The translations under genes were made by a program, and so were the position numbers. 64,000 nucleotides of DNA from Myxococcales bacterium (GTDB lineage Bacteria > Myxococcota_A > Polyangia > Polyangiales > Polyangiaceae): NCBI GenBank assembly GCA_903642325.1, contig CAHJWM010000022.1:1-64000 (forward strand), given 5' to 3'. The notes beneath the pieces are model-generated. The model ran no database searches. It saw only the letters and a list, made by a program, of their open reading frames with translations, and had not been told where the DNA came from. Each line of letters starts with the position of its first letter. Positions within the stretch are counted from its first letter, which is position 1. Positions 34,696 through 43,477 of this stretch are shown here, piece by piece.

Positions 34696-35438
34696 CAAGT
34701 CTCGAAAAATTCTCACTGATGGGCGCGTCGTGGGTCCTTTACCTGCTGGTCGCGCTGTCCATGTTCTCCATCGGCATCATGTTCGAGCGCTGGATCTACT
34801 TCCGAAGCAATTCTTCGAAGAACGTCAGCGGCTTGGCCGATGCGCTGCTCAAATTCCTCAAAGCCGGCGACCGCCGTGGCGCAGAGAATTTGCTGAAAAA
34901 CGACAAGTCGCTCGAGGCCCAGGTGGTGTTGCCCGTATTGGGGTGGCTCGACGGCGGCCCGGATTCGGTTTCCGAGGCGCTCGACGCTTCGTTGATGCGC
35001 AAACGGCCCGAGCTCGAGCGCGGGCTCACCTGGCTCGGCACGCTCGGCAACAACGCGCCCTTCCTCGGCCTGTTCGGCACCGTGATCGGCGTCATCCAAG
35101 CCTTTCATATGCTTGGCAGTAGCGGCGCCGGTGGCAACCAAGCCGCCATGGGCAACGTGATCGTAGCCATCTCGGAAGCACTGATCGCGACCGGGGTCGG
35201 CTTGATCGTCGCGCTGCCTGCGGTCGTCGGCTTCAACTTGACGCAGAAGCGCGTCAGCACGGTGGAAAACAACATTGCCCTGATAGGTAAGGAGCTGCTC
35301 GCCTTCCTCAAGGCCGACGCCAAGCTGATCGCCGAATTCCGCGCGCTCTCGGAAGAACCGCCAGTGAGCGAATCGGCTGCTGATTTGGTGGGTCGGGACG
35401 AGCACGTCTCCGCAACCGAACAACCGGAACCGACCTGA
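34686..35438 (+). CDS. exbB: ExbB/TolQ/MotA-type proton channel protein
   Basis: A 250-residue inner-membrane protein. The first helix (about 11-34, SWVLYLLVALSMFSIGIMFE) is followed by a cytoplasmic region. The hallmark of the family (LTWLGTLGNNAPFLGLFGTV then IGVIQAFHMLG) and the final helix segment VIVAISEALIATGVGLIVAL follow. With ExbD it forms the proton-driven motor that energises TonB. The dedicated copy between an OprP-type porin and a TonB-dependent receptor points to a substrate-specific TonB complex. It overlaps the previous gene by 10 bp and exbD starts 12 bp after it. Confidence 0.92.
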   Translation: MLITSLEKFSLMGASWVLYLLVALSMFSIGIMFERWIYFRSNSSKNVSGLADALLKFLKAGDRRGAENLLKNDKSLEAQVVLPVLGWLDGGPDSVSEALDASLMRKRPELERGLTWLGTLGNNAPFLGLFGTVIGVIQAFHMLGSSGAGGNQAAMGNVIVAISEALIATGVGLIVALPAVVGFNLTQKRVSTVENNIALIGKELLAFLKADAKLIAEFRALSEEPPVSESAADLVGRDEHVSATEQPEPT

Positions 35439-35450
35439 AAGGATCAACCC

Positions 35451-35867
35451 ATGGCTGGAACGATGAGCTCAGGCGGGGGCCGGCGAGCGCCGATCTCCGG
35501 GATCAACGTCACCCCGATGGTTGACGTGATGCTCGTGTTGCTCGTGATCATGATGGTGTCGGCGCAGTACATCGTGTCTCAGAGCCTCAAGGTGGAGCTG
35601 CCCAAAGCTGCCAGCTCGACCGATTCCGTCTCTTCCGTGGCCGCGGTCACACTGACTAAAGACGGTAAGACTTATTACAATCAGAAGCCGGTCACGGAAG
35701 GGGATCTGGTCAATGACTTACGCACGGCTTTGGCCGGCAACAAAGACCTCAATCTGATCGTAACCGCGGATAAAGAGGTGCAGCACGGCAGCGTGGTCCA
35801 CGTCATCGATCTGGCCAAGGTCGAGGGCATTACGAAGTTCGCGATCAACGTCGAGATAGCGAACTGA
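35451..35867 (+). CDS. exbD: ExbD/TolR-type protein
   Basis: A 138-residue protein with a short cytoplasmic tail, the ISGINVTPMVDVMLVLLVIM segment (its Asp is the proton-carrying residue conserved in ExbD/TolR), and a periplasmic domain with LTKDGKTYYNQKPV and VTADKEVQHGSVVHVIDL. It completes the ExbB-ExbD motor. The start ATG at 35451 is preceded by AAAGGATCAACCC, a good ribosome-binding site. The tonB gene starts 3 bp after its stop. Confidence 0.93.
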   Translation: MAGTMSSGGGRRAPISGINVTPMVDVMLVLLVIMMVSAQYIVSQSLKVELPKAASSTDSVSSVAAVTLTKDGKTYYNQKPVTEGDLVNDLRTALAGNKDLNLIVTADKEVQHGSVVHVIDLAKVEGITKFAINVEIAN

Positions 35868-35870
35868 GAC

Positions 35871-36605
35871 ATGCGCTGGGCTAAAGTCGGCTACGTCGCG
35901 GGAGCGGTCTTGAGCGTGGCGCTCCACGTCGCCGCGTTCGGTGGCCTCAGCGTGCTGAAGAAGGCCGTCCCGGAAACTCAGCACGTCGCCGTGATCATGT
36001 CTTCTGCGAAGAAGAAGCCAAAGCCGAAGCCGCCTGAGCCCCCGAAGCCGATCGAAGCCCCGAAAGAGATGTTGCAACGCCCGCTCGCCCCGCCCAAAGC
36101 AGCGCCGCCGGTTGCCCCACCGCCACCCGATCCCATCGCCGCCGCGCATCCGGCGCTCGCCGCCATGCCTGATTTCGGCATTTCATTGTCTGGAAATGGC
36201 GTCGCCGGCCCCGGCGGTATCGCGGTTCCCATGGGGCAGCCGCGGCCCGTCTCGGACGCCGTGGCCCACAAAGAAAGAACTTTCGGCAGCGCCGCCGAGC
36301 GGCCTGCGGCGGCCGCTGACGATTGCGCAGAAGAGCTCGTGAAAGCCAAGCCGCAAGGCTTCGTTCAGCCGACCTACACGGACGACGCACGCTCCGCCGG
36401 CATCGAGGGCCGGGTCCGCGTGCAAGTCACGATCGACGCTTCTGGCGCCGTCACCGGCGCGCAAGTCGTGTCCGGTCTGGGGCACGGTTTGGATGAGTCG
36501 GCGATCGCAGCGGCCAAGCGCATGAGCTTCAACGCGGCGACGCGCTGCGGCAAAGCCGTCCAATCCAGCTTCGTAGTCTCGATGCGCTTCGTACTTGGAG
36601 AGTAA
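35871..36605 (+). CDS. tonB: TonB energy transducer
   Basis: A 244-residue protein with one N-terminal helix (about 6-25, GYVAGAVLSVALHVAAFGGL). A Lys/Pro-rich spacer (KKKPKPKPPEPPKPIEAPKE) spans the periplasm. The C-terminal TonB domain runs from FVQPTYTDDARSAGIEGRVR to the end, with the conserved Tyr-Pro-type entry replaced by PTYTDDAR. It transmits proton-motive force to an outer-membrane receptor, most likely the product of the next gene. Its C-domain is clearly related to the extra TonB-like domain at the N-terminus of that receptor. Confidence 0.92.
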   Translation: MRWAKVGYVAGAVLSVALHVAAFGGLSVLKKAVPETQHVAVIMSSAKKKPKPKPPEPPKPIEAPKEMLQRPLAPPKAAPPVAPPPPDPIAAAHPALAAMPDFGISLSGNGVAGPGGIAVPMGQPRPVSDAVAHKERTFGSAAERPAAAADDCAEELVKAKPQGFVQPTYTDDARSAGIEGRVRVQVTIDASGAVTGAQVVSGLGHGLDESAIAAAKRMSFNAATRCGKAVQSSFVVSMRFVLGE

Positions 36606-36606
36606 G

Positions 36607-39258
36607 GTGGTGAAGAAGGTACTCGGGGCGGCACTGCTGCTCGCCTCACTCTGCGCGCCGAGAGCGGTGCTGGCGCAGGCAAACTCGGCAGAGACGCAAG
36701 CTCATCAGCCAAAGCTGACCAAGCTGCCCAGGCTGGTTCACTTCGAAGAAGCGCCTTATCCGGAAACGGAGAAATCGGCCGGAAAAACCGCGTCGGTCGT
36801 TTTGCAAATCGCGATTGACGACAAGGGTAGAGTGGCGGACGCGGTCGTGCAGCAATCGGCCGGCCCCGCCTTCGATCAAGCAGCTCTGGATGCGGTCAAG
36901 AAATTCAGCTTTGACCCGGCGGAGATCGACAACCGCCCGGCGCCGGTGAAAATCACTTACCGCTACGATTTCGTGTTCACGGTCGAGGCCCCGACGCCGG
37001 TCATCAACTACGACGGTTACATCAAGAATCGCTTCAGCAAGCAACCCATCGCCGGCGTCAAGGTCTCGATTGACGGGCTCGGCGACGCGACCACTGACGA
37101 GCTCGGTCATTTCGAGTTCAAGGAAGTGCCGCTCGGTAAGCACATCATCACCATCAGCGGTGCAAAGCTGACCACCGTCACCACCGAGGAAGAGCTCGAA
37201 AAGGGCAAAAAATTATCGGTCAAGTACGCACTCGAGCCGCAGGAAGACGTGCCGGCTGGCGAAGAGTCCGATCTCGAGATTGTGGTCGTTGCGCCCAAGA
37301 TTCAAAAGGAAGTGGTCTCCACCGAAATCAAGACCGAGGAAGGGCGCCGCGTTCCCGGCACACAAGGGGACACGCTCAAAGTCGTACAGAACCTGCCCGG
37401 CGTGGCCCGCGCCTCGTTCGGCTCGGGCCAGCTCGTCGTCTGGGGCGCGGCGCCCCAAGACACACGCATTTACGTGGACGGGATCCACATCCCGCTCCTC
37501 TATCACGGCGGCGGGTTGCGCTCGGTATTCGCGGGTGATCTCGTGCGCGCGATCAATTTGGCGCCCGGTGGCTACGGGTCGGAGTACGGCCGCGGTCTCG
37601 GTGGCCTGGTTACGATCGACACCCGCGCCCTTCGGACCACGGGTGTGCATGGCTTCGTCGCCGCCGACGTCATCGATTCGGCGGCCATGGTGGAAGCTCC
37701 CGTGTCTAGCTCGACGCGCTTCGCAATTGCGGCGCGCAAGAGCTATCTGGATCGTTCACTGTCGCTCGTGACGAACAAGGACGTCGGGGATTTCGTCCCG
37801 ATTCCCGACTACTACGACGCGCAAATCAAGCTCAGTCACGACATTGGTCATAACGAAAGCGTCGAGCTTTTGGCTTTGACCTCCCGTGATGCGCTCACCC
37901 GCACTTTGACGAATCAGGATCCAGCGCAGGACAAGAGCGACTACACGCTCACCTCCTTCAGCCGCGTGGGTCTCTCCTACAAGCGCCAGCTGGACGATGG
38001 ATCGAGCGTTTTGCTCACGCCCTGGTTAGGCGTTGATCACACCAAATCCCAAGAATCTTTCGGAGGGACGCCCACCCAGTTGGATTCGAAGAGCACGGTA
38101 TTCGGTTTCCGGTCGGCCTGGCGCGGTCGCCTATCGGATCACATCGTGACGACCGTTGGCTTGGACGTCGAAGGCAGCCGGTCCGCGCTGAATCGCCGCG
38201 GCTCGATCACACTCCCCGCGCGCGAGGGCGACTATGCGGTGTTTGGCCAACCGCCGGGCGGTCAGGTCAACGGTGACACCTGGGATACGACGATCCTGTC
38301 CGTCGCGCCTTACGCGCAAACCGACTTCGCGTTCTTCGGCGACCGGTTGCACGTCGTGCCCGGCTTGCGCATCGAGCCCTTCGTCACCACCGCCAGCCAT
38401 CGCTTGCCGACGCGCCCTGATTCGCCGGGCATCGGTGGCGTCACCCACGAAACGAGCGCGCTCGACCCGCGCCTCTCCGCCTCTTATCAAATGCTGCCGA
38501 GGCTCGGTTTCAAAGCGGCGTTCGGGTATTATCATCAGTCGCCACAGCCCGCGGACTTGTCGGCCGTGTTCGGTAATCCGCAGCTCGATATCGAGCATGC
38601 CTATCAGCTTTTAGGGGGTGCCAATGTCAAGCTCAGCGAGCATGTATCCCTAGAAGAGGTCGTGTTTTACACGAAGTCTTCGAATCTGGTCACGCGTAGT
38701 GATTCGAGCACCCCGCTCTTGGCTGAAGCGTTGGTGCAAAGCGGAGAAGGCCGCGCGTACGGTACTCAGATCTTGCTCCGGCACGAGCTGACGGCGGGCT
38801 TCTTCGGCTGGATAAGCTACACGCTCATGCGCAGCGAACGCAAAGACCATCCTGGCCTCGACTGGCGGCTCTTCGACTTCGATCAAACGCACGTTGCTAC
38901 CGTGGTCGCTTCGTACGAGCTCGGGCGCGGCTTCGAGCTCGGCGCGCGTTTCCGCTACGCCACGGGTTTCCCACGCACCCCCGTGACCCATGCATTCTAC
39001 AGTGCCCGTCGCGACTTGTACGAGCCGAGTTTCGGCTCACAGAACTCGCAACGAATACCGGCTTTCGTGCAGGCCGACGCCCGCATTGCCAAACGCTTCA
39101 ACGGGGCGTGGTGGAAGGCCGAAGTGTACCTGGACGTACAGAACGTTACCGATCGCGATAACCCGGAAGAAGTCGTGTACGACTACAAGTACGGCAAACG
39201 CGCCTACATTACCGGTTTACCTACTCTCCCAGTATTCGGCGCGAGGTTCGAATGGTGA
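36607..39258 (+). CDS. TonB-dependent receptor with its own TonB C-terminal-like domain
   Basis: The GTG at 36607 is chosen (883 residues). A TTG at 36595 would precede it, but GGAG at 36598 sits well as the ribosome-binding site. After a signal peptide (LASLCAPRAVLAQ) there is, unusually, a TonB C-terminal-like domain at about 40-123 (APYPETEKSAGKTASVVLQI). A carboxypeptidase-regulatory-like beta domain follows at about 134-211, then the plug (VVVAPKI to GYGSEYGRGLGGLVTIDTRA) and a C-terminal barrel ending in the aromatic strand PVFGARFEW. The substrate is not readable from sequence; the operon suggests phosphate or a phosphorylated compound. Confidence 0.9.
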   Translation: MVKKVLGAALLLASLCAPRAVLAQANSAETQAHQPKLTKLPRLVHFEEAPYPETEKSAGKTASVVLQIAIDDKGRVADAVVQQSAGPAFDQAALDAVKKFSFDPAEIDNRPAPVKITYRYDFVFTVEAPTPVINYDGYIKNRFSKQPIAGVKVSIDGLGDATTDELGHFEFKEVPLGKHIITISGAKLTTVTTEEELEKGKKLSVKYALEPQEDVPAGEESDLEIVVVAPKIQKEVVSTEIKTEEGRRVPGTQGDTLKVVQNLPGVARASFGSGQLVVWGAAPQDTRIYVDGIHIPLLYHGGGLRSVFAGDLVRAINLAPGGYGSEYGRGLGGLVTIDTRALRTTGVHGFVAADVIDSAAMVEAPVSSSTRFAIAARKSYLDRSLSLVTNKDVGDFVPIPDYYDAQIKLSHDIGHNESVELLALTSRDALTRTLTNQDPAQDKSDYTLTSFSRVGLSYKRQLDDGSSVLLTPWLGVDHTKSQESFGGTPTQLDSKSTVFGFRSAWRGRLSDHIVTTVGLDVEGSRSALNRRGSITLPAREGDYAVFGQPPGGQVNGDTWDTTILSVAPYAQTDFAFFGDRLHVVPGLRIEPFVTTASHRLPTRPDSPGIGGVTHETSALDPRLSASYQMLPRLGFKAAFGYYHQSPQPADLSAVFGNPQLDIEHAYQLLGGANVKLSEHVSLEEVVFYTKSSNLVTRSDSSTPLLAEALVQSGEGRAYGTQILLRHELTAGFFGWISYTLMRSERKDHPGLDWRLFDFDQTHVATVVASYELGRGFELGARFRYATGFPRTPVTHAFYSARRDLYEPSFGSQNSQRIPAFVQADARIAKRFNGAWWKAEVYLDVQNVTDRDNPEEVVYDYKYGKRAYITGLPTLPVFGARFEW

Positions 39259-40355
39259 GTCGACGCAAAGCGCTATCCCTCGCGGGGCTGTTGGCTTCGG
39301 CGGTCGCCTGCACGCCCGAGTTTACCGATCGCTCGTCAGCGGTCACGGGAGCGCGGGTTTTGGCGATCGGGTCGAGCCCGGCCGAGGCGCTGCCCGGAAG
39401 TGACGTAACTTACAAAATCCTCGTCGTCGATGCGAATGGGCTCCTGAAATCGCCGAACGTGAGCTGGTCTTATTGTACGCAGCCCAAGCCAACCAACGAG
39501 CTCAACGACGTGGCGACGGCATGCTTCGAGAACAGCGCGCTCTCGCTGCCGCTCGGCTTTGGCGTCACCCCCAAGGGCACGCTGCCCATCAATGGCTGCG
39601 CGCAATTCGGCCCTGATGTCCCCCAACCAGCCTCTAGCCCGAGCTCGAATTCGGGCATGGGCGCGAGCTCTAGCGGCAGCGCGATCCATCAAACCCAGGG
39701 CCGACCGACGGATCCGGACTCTACCGATGGCTATTACCAGCCCGTGATCTTGAGGGTGACCGCTGGCGCTGACCGGATCCCGACTCTCGGCGAGACGCGC
39801 ATCACGTGCGGATTGGCCGGCAGTACCGGTGAGCAATTCGAAGCCTACAACCGCGCCACCAAGCGCAACGAAAATCCTCAGCTGCTCGGGGTCACGATCA
39901 ATAATATGCAGGACTCGGCGCTTGCCACGCTCGACGCCGGTGAACCCCTGCAGGTGGCCGCATCGGCGCACCTCAGTCTGCGCGCCTCGTGGCCGGCTTG
40001 CCCGACCAAGCCCCAGTGTGGCGACGGTATTTGTAGCCCGGGCGAGGCCGTCCAAGACTGTCCAGACGACTGCACGACGCCGAAAGGCTGCGGCGGTTCG
40101 GAGCCGTTCGCCTATCTCGATCCGGAAAGCCACGAGCTGGTCGACCGCCACGAGTCTATTCGCGTCTCTTGGTTCGCCACGCGCGGGTCGTTCGATACGG
40201 ACCACACGGGTCGCCAGGAAGGCGAGTTCACGGAAACCTCCAGCGACGACACTTGGAGCGCGCCGAGCGAGGCCGGGCCCGCGTTCATATGGGTCGTCTT
40301 GAGGGACGACCGCGGCGGCGTCGATTGGCAGAGCTTTCGGGTCGATGTTCGTTGA
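39252..40355 (+). CDS. cysteine-containing lipoprotein, last gene of the TonB operon
   Basis: The ATG at 39252 overlaps the end of the receptor gene by 7 bp (367 residues). The signal peptide ends in the lipobox ASAVAC. A CGDGICSPGEAVQDCPDDC segment near residue 260 is a known disulfide-rich module found in myxobacterial surface proteins. The remainder is a beta-rich domain with possible calcium- or ligand-facing Asp/Asn residues, ending in VVLRDDRGGVDWQSFRVD. The role is unknown; as the operon's last lipoprotein it may sit on the receptor at the outer membrane (inference). Confidence 0.75.
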   Translation: MVSRRKALSLAGLLASAVACTPEFTDRSSAVTGARVLAIGSSPAEALPGSDVTYKILVVDANGLLKSPNVSWSYCTQPKPTNELNDVATACFENSALSLPLGFGVTPKGTLPINGCAQFGPDVPQPASSPSSNSGMGASSSGSAIHQTQGRPTDPDSTDGYYQPVILRVTAGADRIPTLGETRITCGLAGSTGEQFEAYNRATKRNENPQLLGVTINNMQDSALATLDAGEPLQVAASAHLSLRASWPACPTKPQCGDGICSPGEAVQDCPDDCTTPKGCGGSEPFAYLDPESHELVDRHESIRVSWFATRGSFDTDHTGRQEGEFTETSSDDTWSAPSEAGPAFIWVVLRDDRGGVDWQSFRVDVR

Positions 40356-40446
40356 ACCCATGAGCGAATCCCTTGATCGGGGGCTCGAGGACCGGCTTCG
40401 AGGCGGAGGATCATCGCGGCCGTCAGTGCAGAGCTGCTACTGACTC

Positions 40447-40474
40447 GTCACCTGGCAGTCACATCAATCGGTTA
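40447..40474 (+). promoter_or_regulatory. Pho-box-like repeat before an orphan phoB
   Basis: GTCACCTGGCA at 40447 and GTCACATCAAT at 40458 are 11-bp direct repeats, with a weak third unit (CGGTTA) at 40469. The phoB ATG at 40490 is only 15 bp after the repeats, so either the transcript has almost no leader or the site acts differently from a normal activator. A GAGGA ribosome-binding site at about 40480 lies in between. Confidence 0.4.
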
Positions 40475-40489
40475 ATCGCGAGGACACAA

Positions 40490-41197
40490 ATGGCGCGAAT
40501 TCTAGTGATCGAGGACGAGGCCGATATTCGGCAAGTGCTCGACTACAACTTGAAGAGCGCGGGTCACGAGGTAGTGGAGGCGGCCCGGGGTGCGGACGGC
40601 CTACGTTTGATCCGAGAACGCGAGCCCGACTTGGTGTTGCTCGACCTGATGCTGCCCGACATGCCAGGCGCCGACGTGTGCCGCTCCATAAAAGACAATC
40701 CAGCGACGAAAACCTTACCAGTCGTGATGCTCACCGCGCGCGGCGAAGAGATCGACCGCGTCGTGGGCTTCGAGATCGGCGCGGACGATTACATCACCAA
40801 GCCCTTCAGCGTGCGTGAGCTGGTGCTGCGAATTCGCGCGGTCTTGCGGCGCCGTGAGCTTCCGGTCAGTGACGGCCCTAGCATCGAATTCGGCAACTTG
40901 CGGCTCGACCGCGCCGCGCACCGGGCGTGGGTGGAAGGCGAAGAAGTCGAGCTCACTGCGCTCGAATTCAAGCTCCTCGTGACTTTATACGAGCGTCGAA
41001 ATCGAGTGCAGTCGCGAGCCGCTCTGCTCGATGAAGTTTGGGGTCTCGACACCAAGATCTCGACTCGTACCGTGGATGCGCACGTGAAACGCCTGCGCGA
41101 GAAAATGGGTGCGGCTCGCGACTACATCGAGACCGTGCGCGGCGTCGGGTACCGGTTTGCCGACGTGCCCATGACCGAAGCGCTCGGCGCGGGCTAG
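40490..41197 (+). CDS. phoB: PhoB-like response regulator (first copy)
   Basis: A 235-residue OmpR/PhoB-family regulator. The receiver has E9/D10, phospho-acceptor D52 in LLDLMLPDMPG, Thr82 and K104 (YITKPFS). The winged-helix DNA-binding domain has ELTALEFKLLVTLYERRNRV and VDAHVKRLREKMGAARDYIE. The start is the ATG at 40490 right before VIEDEAD. It has no adjacent kinase. The second PhoB (42776) has the same length and is highly similar, so both may answer to the PhoR at 43474. A short Pho-box-like repeat precedes it, hinting at autoregulation. Confidence 0.88.
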   Translation: MARILVIEDEADIRQVLDYNLKSAGHEVVEAARGADGLRLIREREPDLVLLDLMLPDMPGADVCRSIKDNPATKTLPVVMLTARGEEIDRVVGFEIGADDYITKPFSVRELVLRIRAVLRRRELPVSDGPSIEFGNLRLDRAAHRAWVEGEEVELTALEFKLLVTLYERRNRVQSRAALLDEVWGLDTKISTRTVDAHVKRLREKMGAARDYIETVRGVGYRFADVPMTEALGAG

Positions 41198-41297
41198 CGC
41201 GGCCGCACCGCCGACTGCGAATTCGTTTGCCGTAACGTTGCAAGTCCTTTGCTCGCCTGCCACGTCGCGCTCGCACACTCCGTCAGCGGAGATACAA

Positions 41298-42524
41298 ATG
41301 GACCTGACGCGCTTCACGATCCAAGACTTTGGGTTGCTCGCGGTGTTGATCCTGACGAGCTTCGCGCTGGCGATGACCCTTGCCACGCACCTGTCCGTGC
41401 TCCGGGTGCATGCCCGCGGGCGGGCGCCGAAGCGGGGGCCGACGCCGCCCGTCTCGGTATTGAAGCCGCTCTGCGGAGTGGACGAGGGGCTGTACGAAAA
41501 CCTGGTCTCGCTGGCGCGCCAAGAATATCCCGACTTCGAGCTCGTGCTTGGCGCCGAAGATCCACGGGACCCGGCGCTCAGCGTGGCGGGCGCGCTGCGG
41601 CGTGATTTTCCGAATTTGAAGCTGCAGATCGTCTTTGGCATGCCGGCAGTGGGCATGAATCCGAAAGTCAGCAACCTGACGGCTTTGAGCCAGCGTGCAC
41701 ACCACGACGTGCAGCTGATCTCGGACTCGAACGTTCGCCCGGACCCTGATTATTTGCGCACGCTGGTGGCAGAGCTCGCAGATCCGGGCGTGGGGCTCGT
41801 ATCGAGCGTGCTCTCGGGCACGGGCGGCAAAAGCCTGGGAGCGCGACTCGAAAATCTGCATCTGGCGACGTACGTTGCACGGGCGGTATGCGGTGCGGAG
41901 GTGCTCGCCGCGCACCCATGCGTCATCGGCAAGTCGATGTTGTTCCGCAAGTCCGACCTGACCCGAGTCGGTGGTTTCGAGCTCGTGCGCGATGTGTTGG
42001 CTGAAGACTACGTGCTAGGCCAAGCGTTTCGCCGCGCCGGCTTGCGCGTGGCGCTCTCCGCGCATGTCCTTCGAACCGTCAATGTGCGGCGCAGCGTTGG
42101 GCAGTTCGCGGCGCGCCACCTGCGCTGGGCGCAAATGCGCCGCCGTTTGGCCGCGCGCCTCTACTGGGGCGAGCCCCTGCTCTATCCAGGCCCACTTTTA
42201 ACCGCGCTGCTCGTGCTGCTTGCTCTCGGTGCGGAGCTACCTTTCGTTAGCTCGAACCGCCTAGCGGAGCTCGCCGTGCTCGCTCTGATTGCCAAATACG
42301 CGTCCGATGCTTGGTTAATTCGGGTCATCAACGGCACATTTCCCCGCGCGTCCGAGCTGCCACTGCTCTTGCTCAAAGACATTGGGATGTGGGGAGTTTG
42401 GTTGGTGGGCGCGCTCAAGCGCCGCGTCATGTGGCGCGGCCACGCCATGCTCATCGGGGAGGGATCCCGCCTCTACCCCGCACGCCAGCCCACCCCGCCC
42501 GAGCCGGCCGTGGCCCGCGCCTAG
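41298..42524 (+). CDS. GT21 ceramide-glucosyltransferase-like glycosyltransferase
   Basis: A 408-residue membrane glycosyltransferase; the ATG at 41298 follows GCGGAG. Helix 1 is at about 11-35. The catalytic domain has VSVLKPLCG, GAED (residue 88), DSN (143-145), AEDYVLG (about 236-242) and the RxxRW box in ARHLRWAQMRR (residues 273-277). This is the D-D-D-(Q/R)xxRW set of GT21 ceramide glucosyltransferases and related HpnI-type enzymes. C-terminal helices follow. In phosphate-starved bacteria, glycolipids can replace phospholipids, and Caulobacter makes glycosphingolipids under this stress (known). The place between two phoB genes supports that role here, but the acceptor lipid is not provable from sequence. 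Confidence 0.8.
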   Translation: MDLTRFTIQDFGLLAVLILTSFALAMTLATHLSVLRVHARGRAPKRGPTPPVSVLKPLCGVDEGLYENLVSLARQEYPDFELVLGAEDPRDPALSVAGALRRDFPNLKLQIVFGMPAVGMNPKVSNLTALSQRAHHDVQLISDSNVRPDPDYLRTLVAELADPGVGLVSSVLSGTGGKSLGARLENLHLATYVARAVCGAEVLAAHPCVIGKSMLFRKSDLTRVGGFELVRDVLAEDYVLGQAFRRAGLRVALSAHVLRTVNVRRSVGQFAARHLRWAQMRRRLAARLYWGEPLLYPGPLLTALLVLLALGAELPFVSSNRLAELAVLALIAKYASDAWLIRVINGTFPRASELPLLLLKDIGMWGVWLVGALKRRVMWRGHAMLIGEGSRLYPARQPTPPEPAVARA

Positions 42525-42775
42525 TGCCACTCGTTCGATTCGACGAGCTCGGATCGCGATCATCCACATTTGGTACGAGCCTGGATGCAACAACCGACGA
42601 GACTTACCTGGATATTCGCCGCCGCAGCTGGCCACCTCCGCACGCCGGCTTTTTCGCGTTATAGTTCACGCATCAGGACGAGACGCGGGCCCCGTTGCCC
42701 GGTCTGGTATTTCATACACGAGTGCTACTCGGTCGCCACCCAACCGTCACAATCACCCGGTACCCGGTTTCTCGG

Positions 42776-43477
42776 ATGACACGCATTCTGATCGTCGAAG
42801 ACGAACCCGATCTGCAGCAGGTGCTGGAGTACAACCTCCGGCAGGCCGGTCACGAAGTATTCGTGACCAAGCTCGGTCGGGAGGGCTTGCGCATCGCGCG
42901 CGAGCAAAAACCCGAGGTCGTGCTTTTGGACCTGATGCTGCCCGATATTCCGGGCACGGACGTCTGTAAGCAGCTCAAAGAGGCGCCTACGACCAAGGGC
43001 ATCAACGTGATCATGCTCACGGCACGTGGCGAAGAGATCGATCGTGTGGTCGGTTTCGAGCTCGGCGCCGACGACTACGTGACCAAGCCCTTCAGTGTGC
43101 GGGAGCTTCTTCTGCGTATTCAGGCGATCACGCGCCGTGGCAAGGCCGAGCCGAAAGACCTAGAGGCTACGGTCGAGTTCGGAAAGCTCAAGATCGACCG
43201 AGACGCGCACCGTGTGTGGGTCGAGAGCTTGGAAATCGAGCTCACGGCCCTCGAGTTCAAGTTGCTGGTTACGCTCTACGATCGCAAAAATCGCGTGCAG
43301 ACGCGCAGCACGTTGTTGGACGACGTGTGGGGTATACAAGCCGACATCACCACTCGCACCGTCGACACCCACGTCAAGCGTTTGCGCGAGAAGCTCGAGG
43401 CGGCGCGTGACTACGTCGAGACGGTTCGCGGCGTTGGCTATCGCTTCGTCGGCACCCCCGACGAGGCGACGGCGTGA
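42776..43477 (+). CDS. phoB: PhoB response regulator (second copy, paired with phoR)
   Basis: A 233-residue regulator starting at the ATG at 42776 just before the VEDEPD triad. It has D52 (LLDLMLPDIPG) and K104 (YVTKPFS), and the same winged-helix as the first copy (ELTALEFKLLVTLYDRKNRV, VDTHVKRLREKLEAARDYVE). The main differences are in the linker and in a few surface residues. Its stop overlaps the phoR start (GTGA at 43474-43477), the classic phoBR arrangement, so this copy is the direct partner of PhoR. The 251 bp upstream carry no gene; I see no convincing Pho box there. Confidence 0.92.
   Translation: MTRILIVEDEPDLQQVLEYNLRQAGHEVFVTKLGREGLRIAREQKPEVVLLDLMLPDIPGTDVCKQLKEAPTTKGINVIMLTARGEEIDRVVGFELGADDYVTKPFSVRELLLRIQAITRRGKAEPKDLEATVEFGKLKIDRDAHRVWVESLEIELTALEFKLLVTLYDRKNRVQTRSTLLDDVWGIQADITTRTVDTHVKRLREKLEAARDYVETVRGVGYRFVGTPDEATA

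Noticed and set aside
42695-42776. Longer start for the second phoB
   Set aside because: The extra 27 residues are not conserved-looking, and the ATG at 42776 directly precedes the usual receiver start.
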